Shown here: positions 50,729-59,244 of the stretch, one piece after another
Numbering within the stretch: position 1 is the stretch's first letter
Layout: every line of letters starts with the position of its first letter
Assembly (NCBI RefSeq): GCF_016741935.1
Contig: NZ_JAERRG010000019.1
Location: 178,469 to 242,468, forward strand
Length of the DNA: 64,000 nucleotides
Direction: 5' to 3'
Source: Streptomyces endocoffeicus
GTDB lineage: Bacteria > Actinomycetota > Actinomycetes > Streptomycetales > Streptomycetaceae
The notes under the pieces: model-generated
Databases searched by the model: none
Seen by the model: only the letters and a program-made list of their open reading frames with translations
What the model was told of the DNA's origin: nothing
Position numbers and translations under genes: made by a program

Positions 50729-51162
50729 CCGGCGCCCCCCAGCGGGCGGCCGAGCATCCGCACACCGAGATCCTGCGCACCATCTACCGGGATCTGACCA
50801 GGGTCGTCGACTTCGCCGCGGCCGACATCGTGCTGCACCGTGCGGACCGGACCGTGGAAGACCCCCGGGTGCGCCGCGGCATCAGGGCCGTGCGCGCCCA
50901 TGAGCAGGCACTCATCCGCATGACCCAGTACACCCTGGTCATGGACGTGGAGCACATCGTGGCCAACGACCACTTCGGTACCGTCCTCGGCGTGCTGCGG
51001 GCCCAGCGCCCCCGTGAGCTCTCCGTACCGTTCTGCGGTCTGTGGCGGTTCGTCGACGGCCGGATCGTCGAGCACTGGGAGAACGCCTCGTGCGGACCGG
51101 ACGAACTAAGGCGCCTGTTCACCCCACCCCCCTCGTTCTGGCCTCTGGCTGACGCCGGCTGA
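50725..51162 (+). CDS. NTF2/SnoaL-like polyketide-tailoring protein
   Basis: 145 residues from GTG 50725, which overlaps the reductase stop (GTGA) behind GGGGAGGGG. Cone-fold features: TEILRTIYRDLTRVVDFAAA at the start, DPRVRRGIRAVRAHEQALIR, and a strand pair ending LWRFVDGRIVEHWENASC. SnoaL-like proteins act as cyclases, isomerases or hydrolases on polyketides. As third gene of the RppA operon it may catalyse dehydration or isomerisation after the reductase. Confidence 0.85.
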   Translation: MTGAPQRAAEHPHTEILRTIYRDLTRVVDFAAADIVLHRADRTVEDPRVRRGIRAVRAHEQALIRMTQYTLVMDVEHIVANDHFGTVLGVLRAQRPRELSVPFCGLWRFVDGRIVEHWENASCGPDELRRLFTPPPSFWPLADAG

Positions 51163-51179
51163 TTCGGAAGACCCGGCTC

Positions 51180-51452
51180 ATGGGGGCCCAGTCCATCGGA
51201 GCCCTCATGAACCCCTCCGACCGCATCGCCGCACCGACGCGCGAAACCCGGGTCATGGCCTTCCTGGATGACGGCCATGACCTGCCCGGCCCACCGGTCG
51301 GCGAACCGAACCTGACGGTACGAGAGCTGCTCATCGCGGTGTACCGGGCGAGCACTCCGTGTCCTGCCGCGCCCCTGGCCGGTGCCGGTGCCGGTCCTCA
51401 GCGGACCGGGGTACGGGGTGTCATCGGGGACCGCGACGAGCTGGCCGCCTGA
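51180..51452 (+). CDS. Doubtful 90-codon ORF
   Basis: Encodes MGAQSIGALMNPSDRIAAPT...VMAFLDDGHDLPGPPVGEPN, LTVRELLIAVYRAS. The first 60 residues have protein-like composition, the rest does not. No family is recognised and no clear ribosome site is seen. It may be a remnant or chance frame in the gap between the RppA operon and the convergent hydrolase. Confidence 0.25.
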   Translation: MGAQSIGALMNPSDRIAAPTRETRVMAFLDDGHDLPGPPVGEPNLTVRELLIAVYRASTPCPAAPLAGAGAGPQRTGVRGVIGDRDELAA

Positions 51453-51453
51453 C

Positions 51454-52635
51454 TCATCGGCGGCGGCTTTCGCAGAGGGCCGTCTGGACGGCGGCCTTCA
51501 TATCGGCGTCCTGGGCGTCCGTACCGCCCGGGTTGAGGTTCACCACGACCGTCGCCTGCCTGCCGTCGGCCGTGGCGCCGCCCACCGTGCTGTACCCGAG
51601 CATGTCGCCGCCGTGGCCCCAGTAGAGGCCGCCGCGGGGCAGCGGCCTGCTCTCCAGACCGAGGCCGTACGCCCGGCCGTCGGGGTTGCCGGTCGGGCGG
51701 GTCGTCATCATCTGCCGTTGCTGGGCCGGGCGCAGCAGCTTGCCGCGTACGAGTGCGTCCAGGAAGCGGTTGAGGTCGGTGCCGCTGGAGATCATGCCGC
51801 CGCCCGCGCCCGCGACCGAGGGGTTGATGGCGGTGATGTCCCTGAGCGGCGCGTTCTCGCCCGGCCGTACATAGCCGCGCGGATGCGGTCCGGGGATCGT
51901 CGGGGTGTCGCCCGGTACGTATGTCTCGTGCAGCCCGAGTGGCGTGATGACGCGCCGGTGGATCTCCTCGCCGTACGTATGGCCGGTGACCCTTTCGATG
52001 AGCAGGCCGGCCAGCAGGTAGTCCGTGTTGGAGTAGCGCCAGTCCGTGCCGGGCTCGAAGGTCGGGGGGTGGGCGAGTGCGATGTTCACGAGGTCGCGGG
52101 TGTCGTGGTGGGCGAGGGGGTCCTTGAGGATCTCCCGCGGGGTGAGGTGGGCGAGGTAGTCGGGGATGCCGCTGGTGTGCTGGAGCAGCTGGCGGACGGT
52201 GATGATCCGCCCGTCGTTCCCGTGTCCGCGGATGACACCGGGCAGATAGCGCTCCACCGGCGCGTCGAGGGCGACGCGACGCTCTCCCACCAGCTGGAGC
52301 ACGACCGTCGCCACGAACGGTTTGGTCATGCTGCCGATCCGGAACCTGCTGTCGCGGCGTATCGGCGCGTGGCTCTTCACGTTCGCGACGCCGCTGGTCA
52401 GGACCGTGCTGCCGTGCCGGTTCCGGGTCTCCACGAGCGCTCCGGGCGCGCCGTCGACCGTGGTCAGCCGGTGCAGGATTTCGCGCAGGCGGAGATTGTG
52501 GTCGGCCGCGGTGGCCGTGGCGGCGGTGTTCTGCCGCGGCGCGTCGTCACTCCTCGGTGCCGCCGCCGCGACTCCCCCCACCGCCGCCAGTGTGAGTCCG
52601 CCACTCAGTACCCGCCTGCGCTTGACCACCTTCAT
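51454..52635 (-). CDS. Secreted beta-lactamase-fold serine hydrolase (D-Ala-D-Ala carboxypeptidase/esterase-like)
   Basis: 393 residues. The N-terminus MKVVKRRRVLSGGLTLAAVG has twin basic residues and a hydrophobic core, so export is likely, possibly by Tat. Class C penicillin-binding motifs: S-x-x-K in GSMTKPF, Y-x-N in YSNTDY and H-x-G in WGHGGDMLGY. The family includes DD-carboxypeptidases, D-aminopeptidases and esterases; target not deducible. Single gene convergent with the RppA operon. Confidence 0.92.
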   Translation of the reverse strand: MKVVKRRRVLSGGLTLAAVGGVAAAAPRSDDAPRQNTAATATAADHNLRLREILHRLTTVDGAPGALVETRNRHGSTVLTSGVANVKSHAPIRRDSRFRIGSMTKPFVATVVLQLVGERRVALDAPVERYLPGVIRGHGNDGRIITVRQLLQHTSGIPDYLAHLTPREILKDPLAHHDTRDLVNIALAHPPTFEPGTDWRYSNTDYLLAGLLIERVTGHTYGEEIHRRVITPLGLHETYVPGDTPTIPGPHPRGYVRPGENAPLRDITAINPSVAGAGGGMISSGTDLNRFLDALVRGKLLRPAQQRQMMTTRPTGNPDGRAYGLGLESRPLPRGGLYWGHGGDMLGYSTVGGATADGRQATVVVNLNPGGTDAQDADMKAAVQTALCESRRR

Positions 52636-52746
52636 GTGACCCCCCTCGAAGCTCGAAGCCCCATCGCGACCGAATGGTCACGTTAGAGACCGCCGAGCCC
52701 GGGATCGATCCGGCCAGCCACCCCCATCGTCCTGGGGACAACCCCA

Positions 52747-53271
52747 CTACGGCCGGTAGCAGGCGCGGGCGCGGGCCGGGTCGCCGGGACCGTCCTGGCC
52801 GAGGTGGAAGAAGTGGTTCACCTGCCATGCCTGGGTGCCGCGGGCCTGCCGGTTGGCCGTGGTCACCCACGGCGGATAGACCCGGAACCCTCGCTTTCCA
52901 CCCTTTGCGTCACGGGAGACGATGCCGCGCTCGCACAGCACCTCGCACGGGAACACGAACTGTCCGAAGCCGTGCTCGTCCCGGCTGCTGATGACGAAGA
53001 GGTCCACCCCGTCGTCGGCGTCGAAGGGCCGGATCGGCCCGTCCTCGGACCGCTGCCACACGGTGACGAACTGCCCCACCTTCGTCGGGGTGGTTTTGGC
53101 CACGCGGAACCGGACTGAACGGCCGTCGAGCGTGAACCGACACGCCGCGTATTCGGCGCTCTCCGGTTCGGGCACCGGCGGCGAACAGGCAAAACCATTC
53201 GGGTCGTACACCAGTGCCTTCGCCGCCAGCAGGTCACCATGGAGCCCTGCCCATGGCTGATTTATCGCCAT
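52747..53271 (-). CDS. MepB-family protein
   Basis: 174 residues. Features of the MepB family: an early LLAAKALVYDPNGF, RFRVAKTTPTKVGQFVTVWQ, PFDADDGVDLFVIS, FGQFVFPCEVLCERGIVS and KRGFRVYPPWVTTANRQARG. Family function is unknown; in staphylococci mepB is co-transcribed with the MepA efflux pump, but no pump is here. The gene starts 12 bp from the tartrate dehydrogenase stop and may be co-transcribed with it. Confidence 0.85.
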   Translation of the reverse strand: MAINQPWAGLHGDLLAAKALVYDPNGFACSPPVPEPESAEYAACRFTLDGRSVRFRVAKTTPTKVGQFVTVWQRSEDGPIRPFDADDGVDLFVISSRDEHGFGQFVFPCEVLCERGIVSRDAKGGKRGFRVYPPWVTTANRQARGTQAWQVNHFFHLGQDGPGDPARARACYRP

Positions 53272-53283
53272 GCGGTCATTCTG

Positions 53284-54378
53284 TCATCGGAGCAGTTCGA
53301 GCAGCGCGTCGGTGAACTCCTCGGTGGTGGCCGTGCCGCCCAGGTCCGGGGTGCGGACGGGGGTCTTCGCCAGGACGGTCGCGATGGCGTCGGTGACGTG
53401 GGTGGCCGCCTCGGGGTGGCCGAGGTGGTCGAGCATCATGGCGGCGGACCAGATCGCGCCGAGCGGGTTGGCGATACCGCGTCCGGCGATGTCGGGGGCG
53501 GAGCCGTGGACGGGCTCGAACATGGACGGGAAGTCGCGTTCGGGGTTGAGGTTGGCCGCGGGGGCGATGCCGATGCTGCCCGCGACCGCGGCGGCGAGGT
53601 CGCTGAGGATGTCGCCGAAGAGGTTGGAGGCCACGACGACGTCGAACCGCCGCGGGTCGAGGACGAACTTGGCCGCGAGGGCGTCGATGTGCTCCTGGTC
53701 CCAGGCCACCTCCGGGTGCGCGGCGGCGCGTTCGGCCACCAGCTCGTCCCAGAACGGCATGGTGTGGATGATGCCGTTGGACTTGGTGGCCGAGGTGAGC
53801 CGGCCGCCGCGCCGCTCGGCGAGGGCGAAGGCGTAGTCCAGGACGCGGGTGACGCCCTTGCGGGTGAACACCGCTTCCTGGACGGCCATTTCCTCCGGCA
53901 GCCCCCGCCCGAGACGGCCGCCGATCTCGCCGTACTCGCCCTCCACGTTCTCCCGGACGACGACGAGGTCGACATCGCCGGGGCCCGCGTCGCGCAGCGG
54001 GCTGGGCACGCCCTCGAAGACGCGGATGGGGCGCAGATTGACGTACTGCTGGAAGCCCCGGCGGATGGGGATCAGCAGGCCCCACAGCGAGACATGGTCG
54101 GGGACACCGGGGTATCCGACCGCGCCGAGCAGGATCGCGTCATGGCCGCGCAGCTGGTCAAGACCGTCGTCGGGCATCATCGCGCCGAGGTCGGCGTACC
54201 GCTCGCAGGACCAGTCGAACGTCTCGTACGTGAAGCCGAGGCCGTGCCGGGCGGCGACGGTGTCCAGGACGCGGCGGGCGGCCGGGATGACCTCGTTGCC
54301 GATGCCGTCGCCGGGGATCAGGGCGATGCGGTGGGTGGTGGTCGTGCGGCGGTTCGTCATGGAGGTCATGGAGGTCAT
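53284..54378 (-). CDS. Tartrate dehydrogenase-like (isocitrate/isopropylmalate dehydrogenase family)
   Basis: 364 residues. The start has three in-frame ATGs in a 9-bp repeat (MTSMTSMTN, 54378, 54369 or 54360); no clear Shine-Dalgarno is visible. Beta-decarboxylating dehydrogenase motifs: RIALIPGDGIGNEVIP, GAVGYPGVPDHVSLWGLLIP, VVRENVEGEYGEIGGR, TSATKSNGIIHTMPFWDELV and NLFGDILSDLAAAVAGSIGI. The DHVSLWGL segment is characteristic of tartrate dehydrogenase/decarboxylase. It oxidises tartrate or a related 2-hydroxydicarboxylate with NAD+ and metal. A LysR gene lies directly upstream. Confidence 0.9.
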   Translation of the reverse strand: MTSMTSMTNRRTTTTHRIALIPGDGIGNEVIPAARRVLDTVAARHGLGFTYETFDWSCERYADLGAMMPDDGLDQLRGHDAILLGAVGYPGVPDHVSLWGLLIPIRRGFQQYVNLRPIRVFEGVPSPLRDAGPGDVDLVVVRENVEGEYGEIGGRLGRGLPEEMAVQEAVFTRKGVTRVLDYAFALAERRGGRLTSATKSNGIIHTMPFWDELVAERAAAHPEVAWDQEHIDALAAKFVLDPRRFDVVVASNLFGDILSDLAAAVAGSIGIAPAANLNPERDFPSMFEPVHGSAPDIAGRGIANPLGAIWSAAMMLDHLGHPEAATHVTDAIATVLAKTPVRTPDLGGTATTEEFTDALLELLR

Positions 54379-54437
54379 GGAGGGGATTGCAGCAGGGGAG
54401 CGACTTCCGCGTCCAAGACGCAGATCGCATGGGTCTT

Positions 54438-54465
54438 ATAGGCCAGCCCTATAGGACAGCCCTAT
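54438..54465. promoter_or_regulatory. Two overlapping ATAGG-N5-CCTAT inverted repeats, probable operator of the tartrate dehydrogenase gene
   Basis: ATAGG-CCAGC-CCTAT (54438-54452) and ATAGG-ACAGC-CCTAT (54451-54465) share one base-pair block. They lie 60-87 bp upstream of the dehydrogenase start and overlap the end of the LysR gene. Confidence 0.65.
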
Positions 54466-55349
54466 GAGCTTCCATGAGATTCCATTGCGGTGCCGACGAA
54501 CGCCTCCGCCGCCGGTGTCAGCGGGGCCCGCCTGCTGACCAGGGCGATATGCAGACTGGTGCTCGGCTCCAGCTCCAGGACCAGGGCCCCCGCCCGCTCC
54601 GCGAGGCCGCGCCAGGCGTCGGCCACCACCGCCAGGCCGACGCCCCGCAGCACCAGCGGCAGGATCGACACCCGGTGCTCGGTCTCGACCACGACGGTCA
54701 GCGCGACGCCCTCGGCCACCAGGTCGTCGACGTAGCGGCGCATCCCGGTGCCCTTCTGGCCCACGATCAGCCGGTGTCCGGACAGCTGCTCATGGCGCAC
54801 CGGCACCCCGGGGCGGAACGGCCCGTCCGGGGGTGCCAGCAGCACGAAGCGCTGCTCGACCAGCGGATAGGTGCGCACATCGCCCTGCGGTACGGGGTCG
54901 GGGGAGGCCAGCAGCCCCAGCTCGCATACGCCGGTGCGCACCATCTCCGTCACATCGCGCGGGGTGAACGCGGCCTGTACGCGTACGGACACCGCGGGAT
55001 GGGCGCGGGCGAAGCGGTCGATCATCCCCGCCAGCGGCTCCACGGCCTGGGAGGGCGGGGCCGCGATGTCCACCCGGCCGCCGCGCAGCCCGTGCACCGA
55101 CTCCACACTGGCCCGTGCGAGCTGGAGGCTGCGCACCGCCTCCCGCGCCGGTCCGATCAGCGCCGTGCCCGCGTCGGTGAGGACCGCCCGGCGGCCGATG
55201 CGGTGGAAGAGGTCGCTGCCCAGGTCGCGCTCCAGGGCGCGGACGGCCTGGGAGAGGGACGGCTGGGACAGATACAGCGCGGCGGCGGCCCGGTTGAATC
55301 CGCCGTGGTCCACCACGGCCAGGAAGTACTCCAGCTGCCGCACATCCAC
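54462..55349 (-). CDS. LysR-family transcriptional regulator
   Basis: 295 residues from GTG 55349 with GGGGAGG upstream. Winged helix VDVRQLEYFLAVVDHGGFNR, AAAALYLSQPSLSQAVRALE, and an effector domain with VDIAAPPSQAVEPLAGMIDR and RHEQLSGHRLIVGQKGTGMR. It is divergent from the haloacetate-dehalogenase-like gene with the palindrome TGCTTATAAGCA between them. It is followed on its own strand by the tartrate dehydrogenase gene, so it may control both. The upstream ORF extension is antisense to the hydrolase and is not coding. Confidence 0.92.
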   Translation of the reverse strand: MDVRQLEYFLAVVDHGGFNRAAAALYLSQPSLSQAVRALERDLGSDLFHRIGRRAVLTDAGTALIGPAREAVRSLQLARASVESVHGLRGGRVDIAAPPSQAVEPLAGMIDRFARAHPAVSVRVQAAFTPRDVTEMVRTGVCELGLLASPDPVPQGDVRTYPLVEQRFVLLAPPDGPFRPGVPVRHEQLSGHRLIVGQKGTGMRRYVDDLVAEGVALTVVVETEHRVSILPLVLRGVGLAVVADAWRGLAERAGALVLELEPSTSLHIALVSRRAPLTPAAEAFVGTAMESHGSS

Positions 55350-55382
55350 CGCGCCGCCTCCCCGCGCCTCGCCGCTCCCGCC

Positions 55383-55432
55383 ACCTTCGGCACGTTCGGC
55401 GTCTTCGGCACCTTTGGCATCTTCGGCGCCCG
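55383..55432. repeat. 9-bp-period repeat TTCGGCA(C/T)C upstream of the LysR gene
   Basis: Five to six degenerate TTCGGCGTC/TTCGGCACC units. Positioned in the 5' leader region of the LysR gene. Confidence 0.7.
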
Positions 55433-55449
55433 CACACGTCCATAGGTGT

Positions 55450-55461
55450 TGCTTATAAGCA
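55450..55461. promoter_or_regulatory. Perfect palindrome TGCTTATAAGCA, probable LysR operator
   Basis: A 12-bp perfect dyad, AT-rich against the background, 101 bp from the LysR start and 53 bp from the divergent hydrolase start. Confidence 0.65.
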
Positions 55462-55514
55462 TTGTCGTCAACGGGTCTTGGACGCGCACCGCGGGCGGCT
55501 GCTGGGATCGGGCC

Positions 55515-56417
55515 ATGAGCGATCAGCTGCTGGGCGACTTCGACCGCCGCACCGTCCATGTCGAGGGGGTGGGAATCAACGTACGCACCGCCGGGGACGG
55601 GCCGCCGGTCCTCCTCCTGCACGGCTATCCGCAGACCCATGCGATCTGGCACCACATCGCCCCGGCGCTCGCCGCCACCCACCGCGTGGTCCTGACCGAT
55701 CTGCGCGGCTACGGCGACAGCGACAAGCCCGGGTCCGACGCCGAGCACAGCACGTACTCCAAGCGGGCCATGGCACGCGATCAGCTGCTGGTGATGCGGG
55801 AGCTGGGCTTCGACCGGTTCGCGGTGGTCGGCCACGACCGGGGCGGCCGGGTGGCCCACCGGATGGCGCTCGACCATCCGCGGGCGGTCTCCGCGCTCGC
55901 GGTCCTGGACATCGTGCCCACGCGGTACGTCTTCCAGCACGCCGACAAGGACTTCGGTCTCGGCTACTTCCACTGGTTCTTCCTGGCGGCGGACCACGGC
56001 ATCCCGGAGCACCTCATCGGCCAGGACCCCGCGTTCTGGATCCGCACCCGGATGGGGGCGCGCCACCGTGGCGGAACCCCGTTCGACGAGGCGGCTCAGG
56101 CCGAGTACATCCGCTGCTTCTCGGATCCCGCGGCCATCCACGCCAGCTGCGAGGACTACCGCGCCGCCGCCTCCATCGACCTGGTCCACGACGACGCGGA
56201 CGCCGCCGCGGGCCGCCGGGTCACCGCACCGCTGCTGGCCCTGTGGGGCGCGCACGGTTTCGTCGGCCACCACTACGACGTACCGGAGGTCTGGCGCGGT
56301 TACGCCGACGATGTGCGCGGGCAGGCCCTGCCGTGCGACCACTACCTCCCCGAGGAGGCACCGGACGAGACGCTGCGCCAGCTGCGGGCGTTCCTCGGGG
56401 ACGAGGGGAGTGCCTGA
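55515..56417 (+). CDS. Alpha/beta hydrolase, haloacetate (fluoroacetate) dehalogenase-like
   Basis: 300 residues. Nucleophile Asp108 in VVGHDRGGRVAHRM, a hallmark of haloacetate dehalogenases with the two arginines that bind carboxylate; HGYPQTHAIWHH oxyanion loop; DLRGYGDSDKP; Asp132 in LDIVPT; halide-site Trp154 in YFHWFF; and a late histidine in PCDHYLPEEAP. Such enzymes hydrolyse C-F or C-Cl bonds of haloacetates, though some homologues are epoxide hydrolases. It is divergent from a LysR gene. The stop codon belongs to a duplicated 24-bp unit. Confidence 0.9.
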   Translation: MSDQLLGDFDRRTVHVEGVGINVRTAGDGPPVLLLHGYPQTHAIWHHIAPALAATHRVVLTDLRGYGDSDKPGSDAEHSTYSKRAMARDQLLVMRELGFDRFAVVGHDRGGRVAHRMALDHPRAVSALAVLDIVPTRYVFQHADKDFGLGYFHWFFLAADHGIPEHLIGQDPAFWIRTRMGARHRGGTPFDEAAQAEYIRCFSDPAAIHASCEDYRAAASIDLVHDDADAAAGRRVTAPLLALWGAHGFVGHHYDVPEVWRGYADDVRGQALPCDHYLPEEAPDETLRQLRAFLGDEGSA

Positions 56418-56464
56418 CCGCGACCAGGGAGTGCCCGATCGGGGACGAGGGGAGTGCCTGACCG
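56396..56464. repeat. Duplicated 24-bp unit containing the hydrolase stop codon
   Basis: GGGGACGAGGGGAGTGCCTG followed by ACCG occurs at 56396 and again at 56441, with a degenerate copy between. The TGA in the first copy ends the hydrolase gene. Confidence 0.9.
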
Positions 56465-56468
56465 GGGA

Positions 56469-57863
56469 TCACGGCGCCGCCTGGAGGTTCTGCTCCGGTG
56501 CGGCCGTCTCCTCGGCCGGGTCGGCGGCCCCGCGCGTCTCCCGCGCCAGTGCCACCGTGACCACGGTGAGCGCGCTCATCAGGGCGATGAAGACGACCAC
56601 GCCGGTGACGCTGTGGTCGAACCAGAGCAGCAGGGCGGACGCGAGCATGGGCGCGAGGCCGCCGGTGAGCACGGTGCCGATGTTGTTGGCGATGCCGACC
56701 GCGCTGAACCGGACCGTGGTGTCGAAGAGTTCGGCGAAGAACGCGGGCTGGGAGCCGAGGACGGCGGACTGGCCGATGCCCAGGGTGAGGAAGAGCGCGA
56801 GCCAGATGGCCCAGGTGTGTCCGCCGTCGATCACCGTGAAGAACGGCCATGCGGCGGCCAGCAGCACCAGGGCCCCGCCGATCGAGACCGGGCGCCGCCC
56901 GACGCGGTCGGAGAGCGCGCCGAAGGCCGGCACCGTCACCAGTTTCACGGCCGCGACCAGCGAGATGCCGCTGAGGAGCGCGGCGGTCGGCAGCCCGCGG
57001 TCCTCGGCGTAGGTGACCGAGAAGGTGCCGAAGACGTAGTAGCCCGCGTTCTCGGCGGCGCCCGCGCCGATCACGATGAGCATCTCCTTGGGGTAGCGGC
57101 GCCAGGCGGCGACGCAGCGGCTCCCGGCGATCCGCTGCCGCAGCGGGCGGCCGGACTTCGCGGCGCTCCGGCCCGCCTGCCGGGTGTCCTGCCGCACCTG
57201 CTGGAATTCGGCGGTCTCCGGCAGCGAGCGGCGCACCCAGAGGCCGAAGAAGGTCAGACCGGCGCTGAGCAGGAAGGGAATCCGCCAGCCCCAGGAGAGG
57301 AAGGCGTCCTCGGACAGCAGCCCGGTGGTGAGCGCGAAGGCGCCGGTGGACAGGAGGGTGCCGGTGCCGGTGCCGATCGCGGGCAGTGAGGTGAGCAGTC
57401 CGCGCCACTTGGGCGGTGCGTTCTCGAAGAGGATGATCAGCGCTCCGGTCTTCTCGCCGCCCGCGGCGAAGCCCTGGACGAAGCGCAGCAGTGTCAGCAG
57501 CACCGGCGCGGCGACGCCGATCTGCGCGTGGGTCGGCAGCAGGCCGATGGCCGTGGTGGCGAGCCCCATCATCAGCAGGGTGGCGACCAGCACGCCCTTG
57601 CGTCCCTGGGTGTCGCCCCGCTCCCCGAAGTAGGCGCCGCCCAGGGGCCGGGCGAGGAAGCCGATGGCGAAGGTGCCGTAGGCGAGGACCGTGCCGACCA
57701 GCGGCTCGCTGTCCGGGAAGTAGACCTTGTTGAAGACCAGGGCGGCCGCGGTTCCGTAGAGGGCGAAGTCGTACCACTCCACCGTGGTGCCGAAGACGGC
57801 GGCGAGGGCGACCTTGGGCTGGAAGACCGGCCTTCTGGTGGCGGAACTGCCGGTGTGCGTCAT
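56469..57863 (-). CDS. MFS carboxylate/metabolite:H+ symporter (MHS family)
   Basis: 464 residues, twelve predicted membrane helices. MHS-family motifs: AAVFGTTVEWYDFALYGTAA, FLARPLGGAYFGERGDTQGR (loop 2-3), LRFVQGFAAGGEKTGALIIL, and GALSDRVGRRP (loop 8-9). The usual GGEWGGA after helix 4 reads GGEKTGA. The family includes citrate, alpha-ketoglutarate, proline/betaine and shikimate importers. It is divergent from the CoA-transferase gene, so a dicarboxylate or tricarboxylate is a sensible guess for the cargo. Confidence 0.92.
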   Translation of the reverse strand: MTHTGSSATRRPVFQPKVALAAVFGTTVEWYDFALYGTAAALVFNKVYFPDSEPLVGTVLAYGTFAIGFLARPLGGAYFGERGDTQGRKGVLVATLLMMGLATTAIGLLPTHAQIGVAAPVLLTLLRFVQGFAAGGEKTGALIILFENAPPKWRGLLTSLPAIGTGTGTLLSTGAFALTTGLLSEDAFLSWGWRIPFLLSAGLTFFGLWVRRSLPETAEFQQVRQDTRQAGRSAAKSGRPLRQRIAGSRCVAAWRRYPKEMLIVIGAGAAENAGYYVFGTFSVTYAEDRGLPTAALLSGISLVAAVKLVTVPAFGALSDRVGRRPVSIGGALVLLAAAWPFFTVIDGGHTWAIWLALFLTLGIGQSAVLGSQPAFFAELFDTTVRFSAVGIANNIGTVLTGGLAPMLASALLLWFDHSVTGVVVFIALMSALTVVTVALARETRGAADPAEETAAPEQNLQAAP

Positions 57864-57888
57864 TGGGGGACTCCCTTGTCACCGTGGA

Positions 57889-57930
57889 TCGAGTACCACT
57901 GTGCGGTTCGAGTACCACTGTGTGGTTCGC
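57889..57930. repeat. 19-bp direct repeat in the MFS/CoA-transferase divergent promoter
   Basis: TCGAGTACCACTGTG(C/T)GGT occurs twice in tandem, starting at 57889 and 57908. A degenerate GTGGTTCGG follows. A candidate operator for the IclR regulator encoded downstream. Confidence 0.65.
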
Positions 57931-58017
57931 TTGTGCCGCTTGGTGGTTCGGTGATGTTATGGAGGCACACACCCCGTGGCAAGGGGTCACGCCCCGATTC
58001 GCGCTGGAGGTCCTCCG

Positions 58018-59244
58018 TTGAGCACGCCCGCCCCCGCCGCCCCGCCACCCCTGCTCGACGGCATCCGGGTCCTGGATCTGACCAATGTCCTCGCCGGGCC
58101 CTTCGCCGGATATCAGCTCGCCCTCCATGGCGCCGACGTCCTCAAGGTCGAGATGCCGGGGGCCGGGGACCTGGCCCGCCAACTGGGCGCCGACCGGCAG
58201 CTGAGCGAGGATCTGCTGGGCGCGTCGTTCCTGGCCCAGAACGCCGGGAAGCGCTCGCTGACCCTGAACCTCAAGGAGGACGAGGGGCGCGCGGCCCTGC
58301 TGCGCGCGGTGCGGGAGTCCGACGTCCTCCTCGAGAACTTCCGCCCCGGGGTGATGGACCGGCTGGGCCTCGGCCGCGCGGTCCTCATGCGGGAGAACCC
58401 GCGGCTGATCTACTGTGCCGTCTCCGGCTTCGGCCAGACCGGACCGCTGCGCGCCCGGCCCGCCTACGACCAGATCGTGCAGGGCCTCTCCGGGATGATG
58501 AGCGTGACCGGCACCCCCGAGATCAGCCCGCTGCGCGCCGGTTTCCCGGTCGCCGACACCCTGGGCGGCATGGCTGCCGCCTTCGCCGTGGCGGCGGCCC
58601 TGGTACGCCGGGAGCGCACCGGAAGCGGTGCGTATCTGGACGTCTCCATGCTGGAGGCCGCGCTCACCGCGATGGGGTGGGTGACCTCCAACTACCTGAT
58701 CACCGGCCGCCCGCCGCGGCCCATGGGCAATGAGAACTTCACCGCCGCGCCGTCGGGGACGTTCCGCACGGCGGACGGACACCTCAACATCGCGGCCAAC
58801 CGCCAGCGGCAGTTCGCCACCCTGTGCCGGCTCATCGGCCGTGCGGAACTGCTGGACGACGAGCGGTTCGCGCATCCCGCGGACCGCAAGGCCCACCGCG
58901 AGGAGCTGCGCGCCGAGATCGAGAAGGGGCTCGCCGCGCGGACCGCGGGGGAGTGGGAGGAGATCCTCGCCGACGCCGGGGTACCGGCCGCGCGGGTGCT
59001 GTCCGTACCCGACGCGCTGGGCCTGGAGCAGCTCGCGGAGCGGGACTTCGTCCGCACGCTGCCCTTCCCGGACGGGCGCGGGCGCGAACTGCGCGTCCTG
59101 GGCAGCCCGTTCCGGGTCGACGGCGAACCGGCGGCCGCGACCGCCCCGCCCCCGCTCCTGGGCCAGCACACCGACCAGGTCCTGGCCGAACTCGGCTACA
59201 CCCCGAAGGAGATCGACGCGATGAGGGAGCGTGGTGCGATATGA
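58018..59244 (+). CDS. Family III (CaiB/BaiF) CoA-transferase
   Basis: 408 residues from TTG 58018 with GGAGG eight bases upstream; GTG 57976 is an alternative. Family III motifs: GIRVLDLTNVLAGPFAGYQL, NFRPGVMDRLGLG, YCAVSGFGQTGPLRARPAYD, and the catalytic aspartate in FPVADTLGGMAAA. It moves CoA between carboxylates, activating an imported acid. Coupled by ATGA overlap to a citryl-CoA-lyase-like gene, which suggests consecutive activation and C-C cleavage. Confidence 0.92.
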   Translation: MSTPAPAAPPPLLDGIRVLDLTNVLAGPFAGYQLALHGADVLKVEMPGAGDLARQLGADRQLSEDLLGASFLAQNAGKRSLTLNLKEDEGRAALLRAVRESDVLLENFRPGVMDRLGLGRAVLMRENPRLIYCAVSGFGQTGPLRARPAYDQIVQGLSGMMSVTGTPEISPLRAGFPVADTLGGMAAAFAVAAALVRRERTGSGAYLDVSMLEAALTAMGWVTSNYLITGRPPRPMGNENFTAAPSGTFRTADGHLNIAANRQRQFATLCRLIGRAELLDDERFAHPADRKAHREELRAEIEKGLAARTAGEWEEILADAGVPAARVLSVPDALGLEQLAERDFVRTLPFPDGRGRELRVLGSPFRVDGEPAAATAPPPLLGQHTDQVLAELGYTPKEIDAMRERGAI

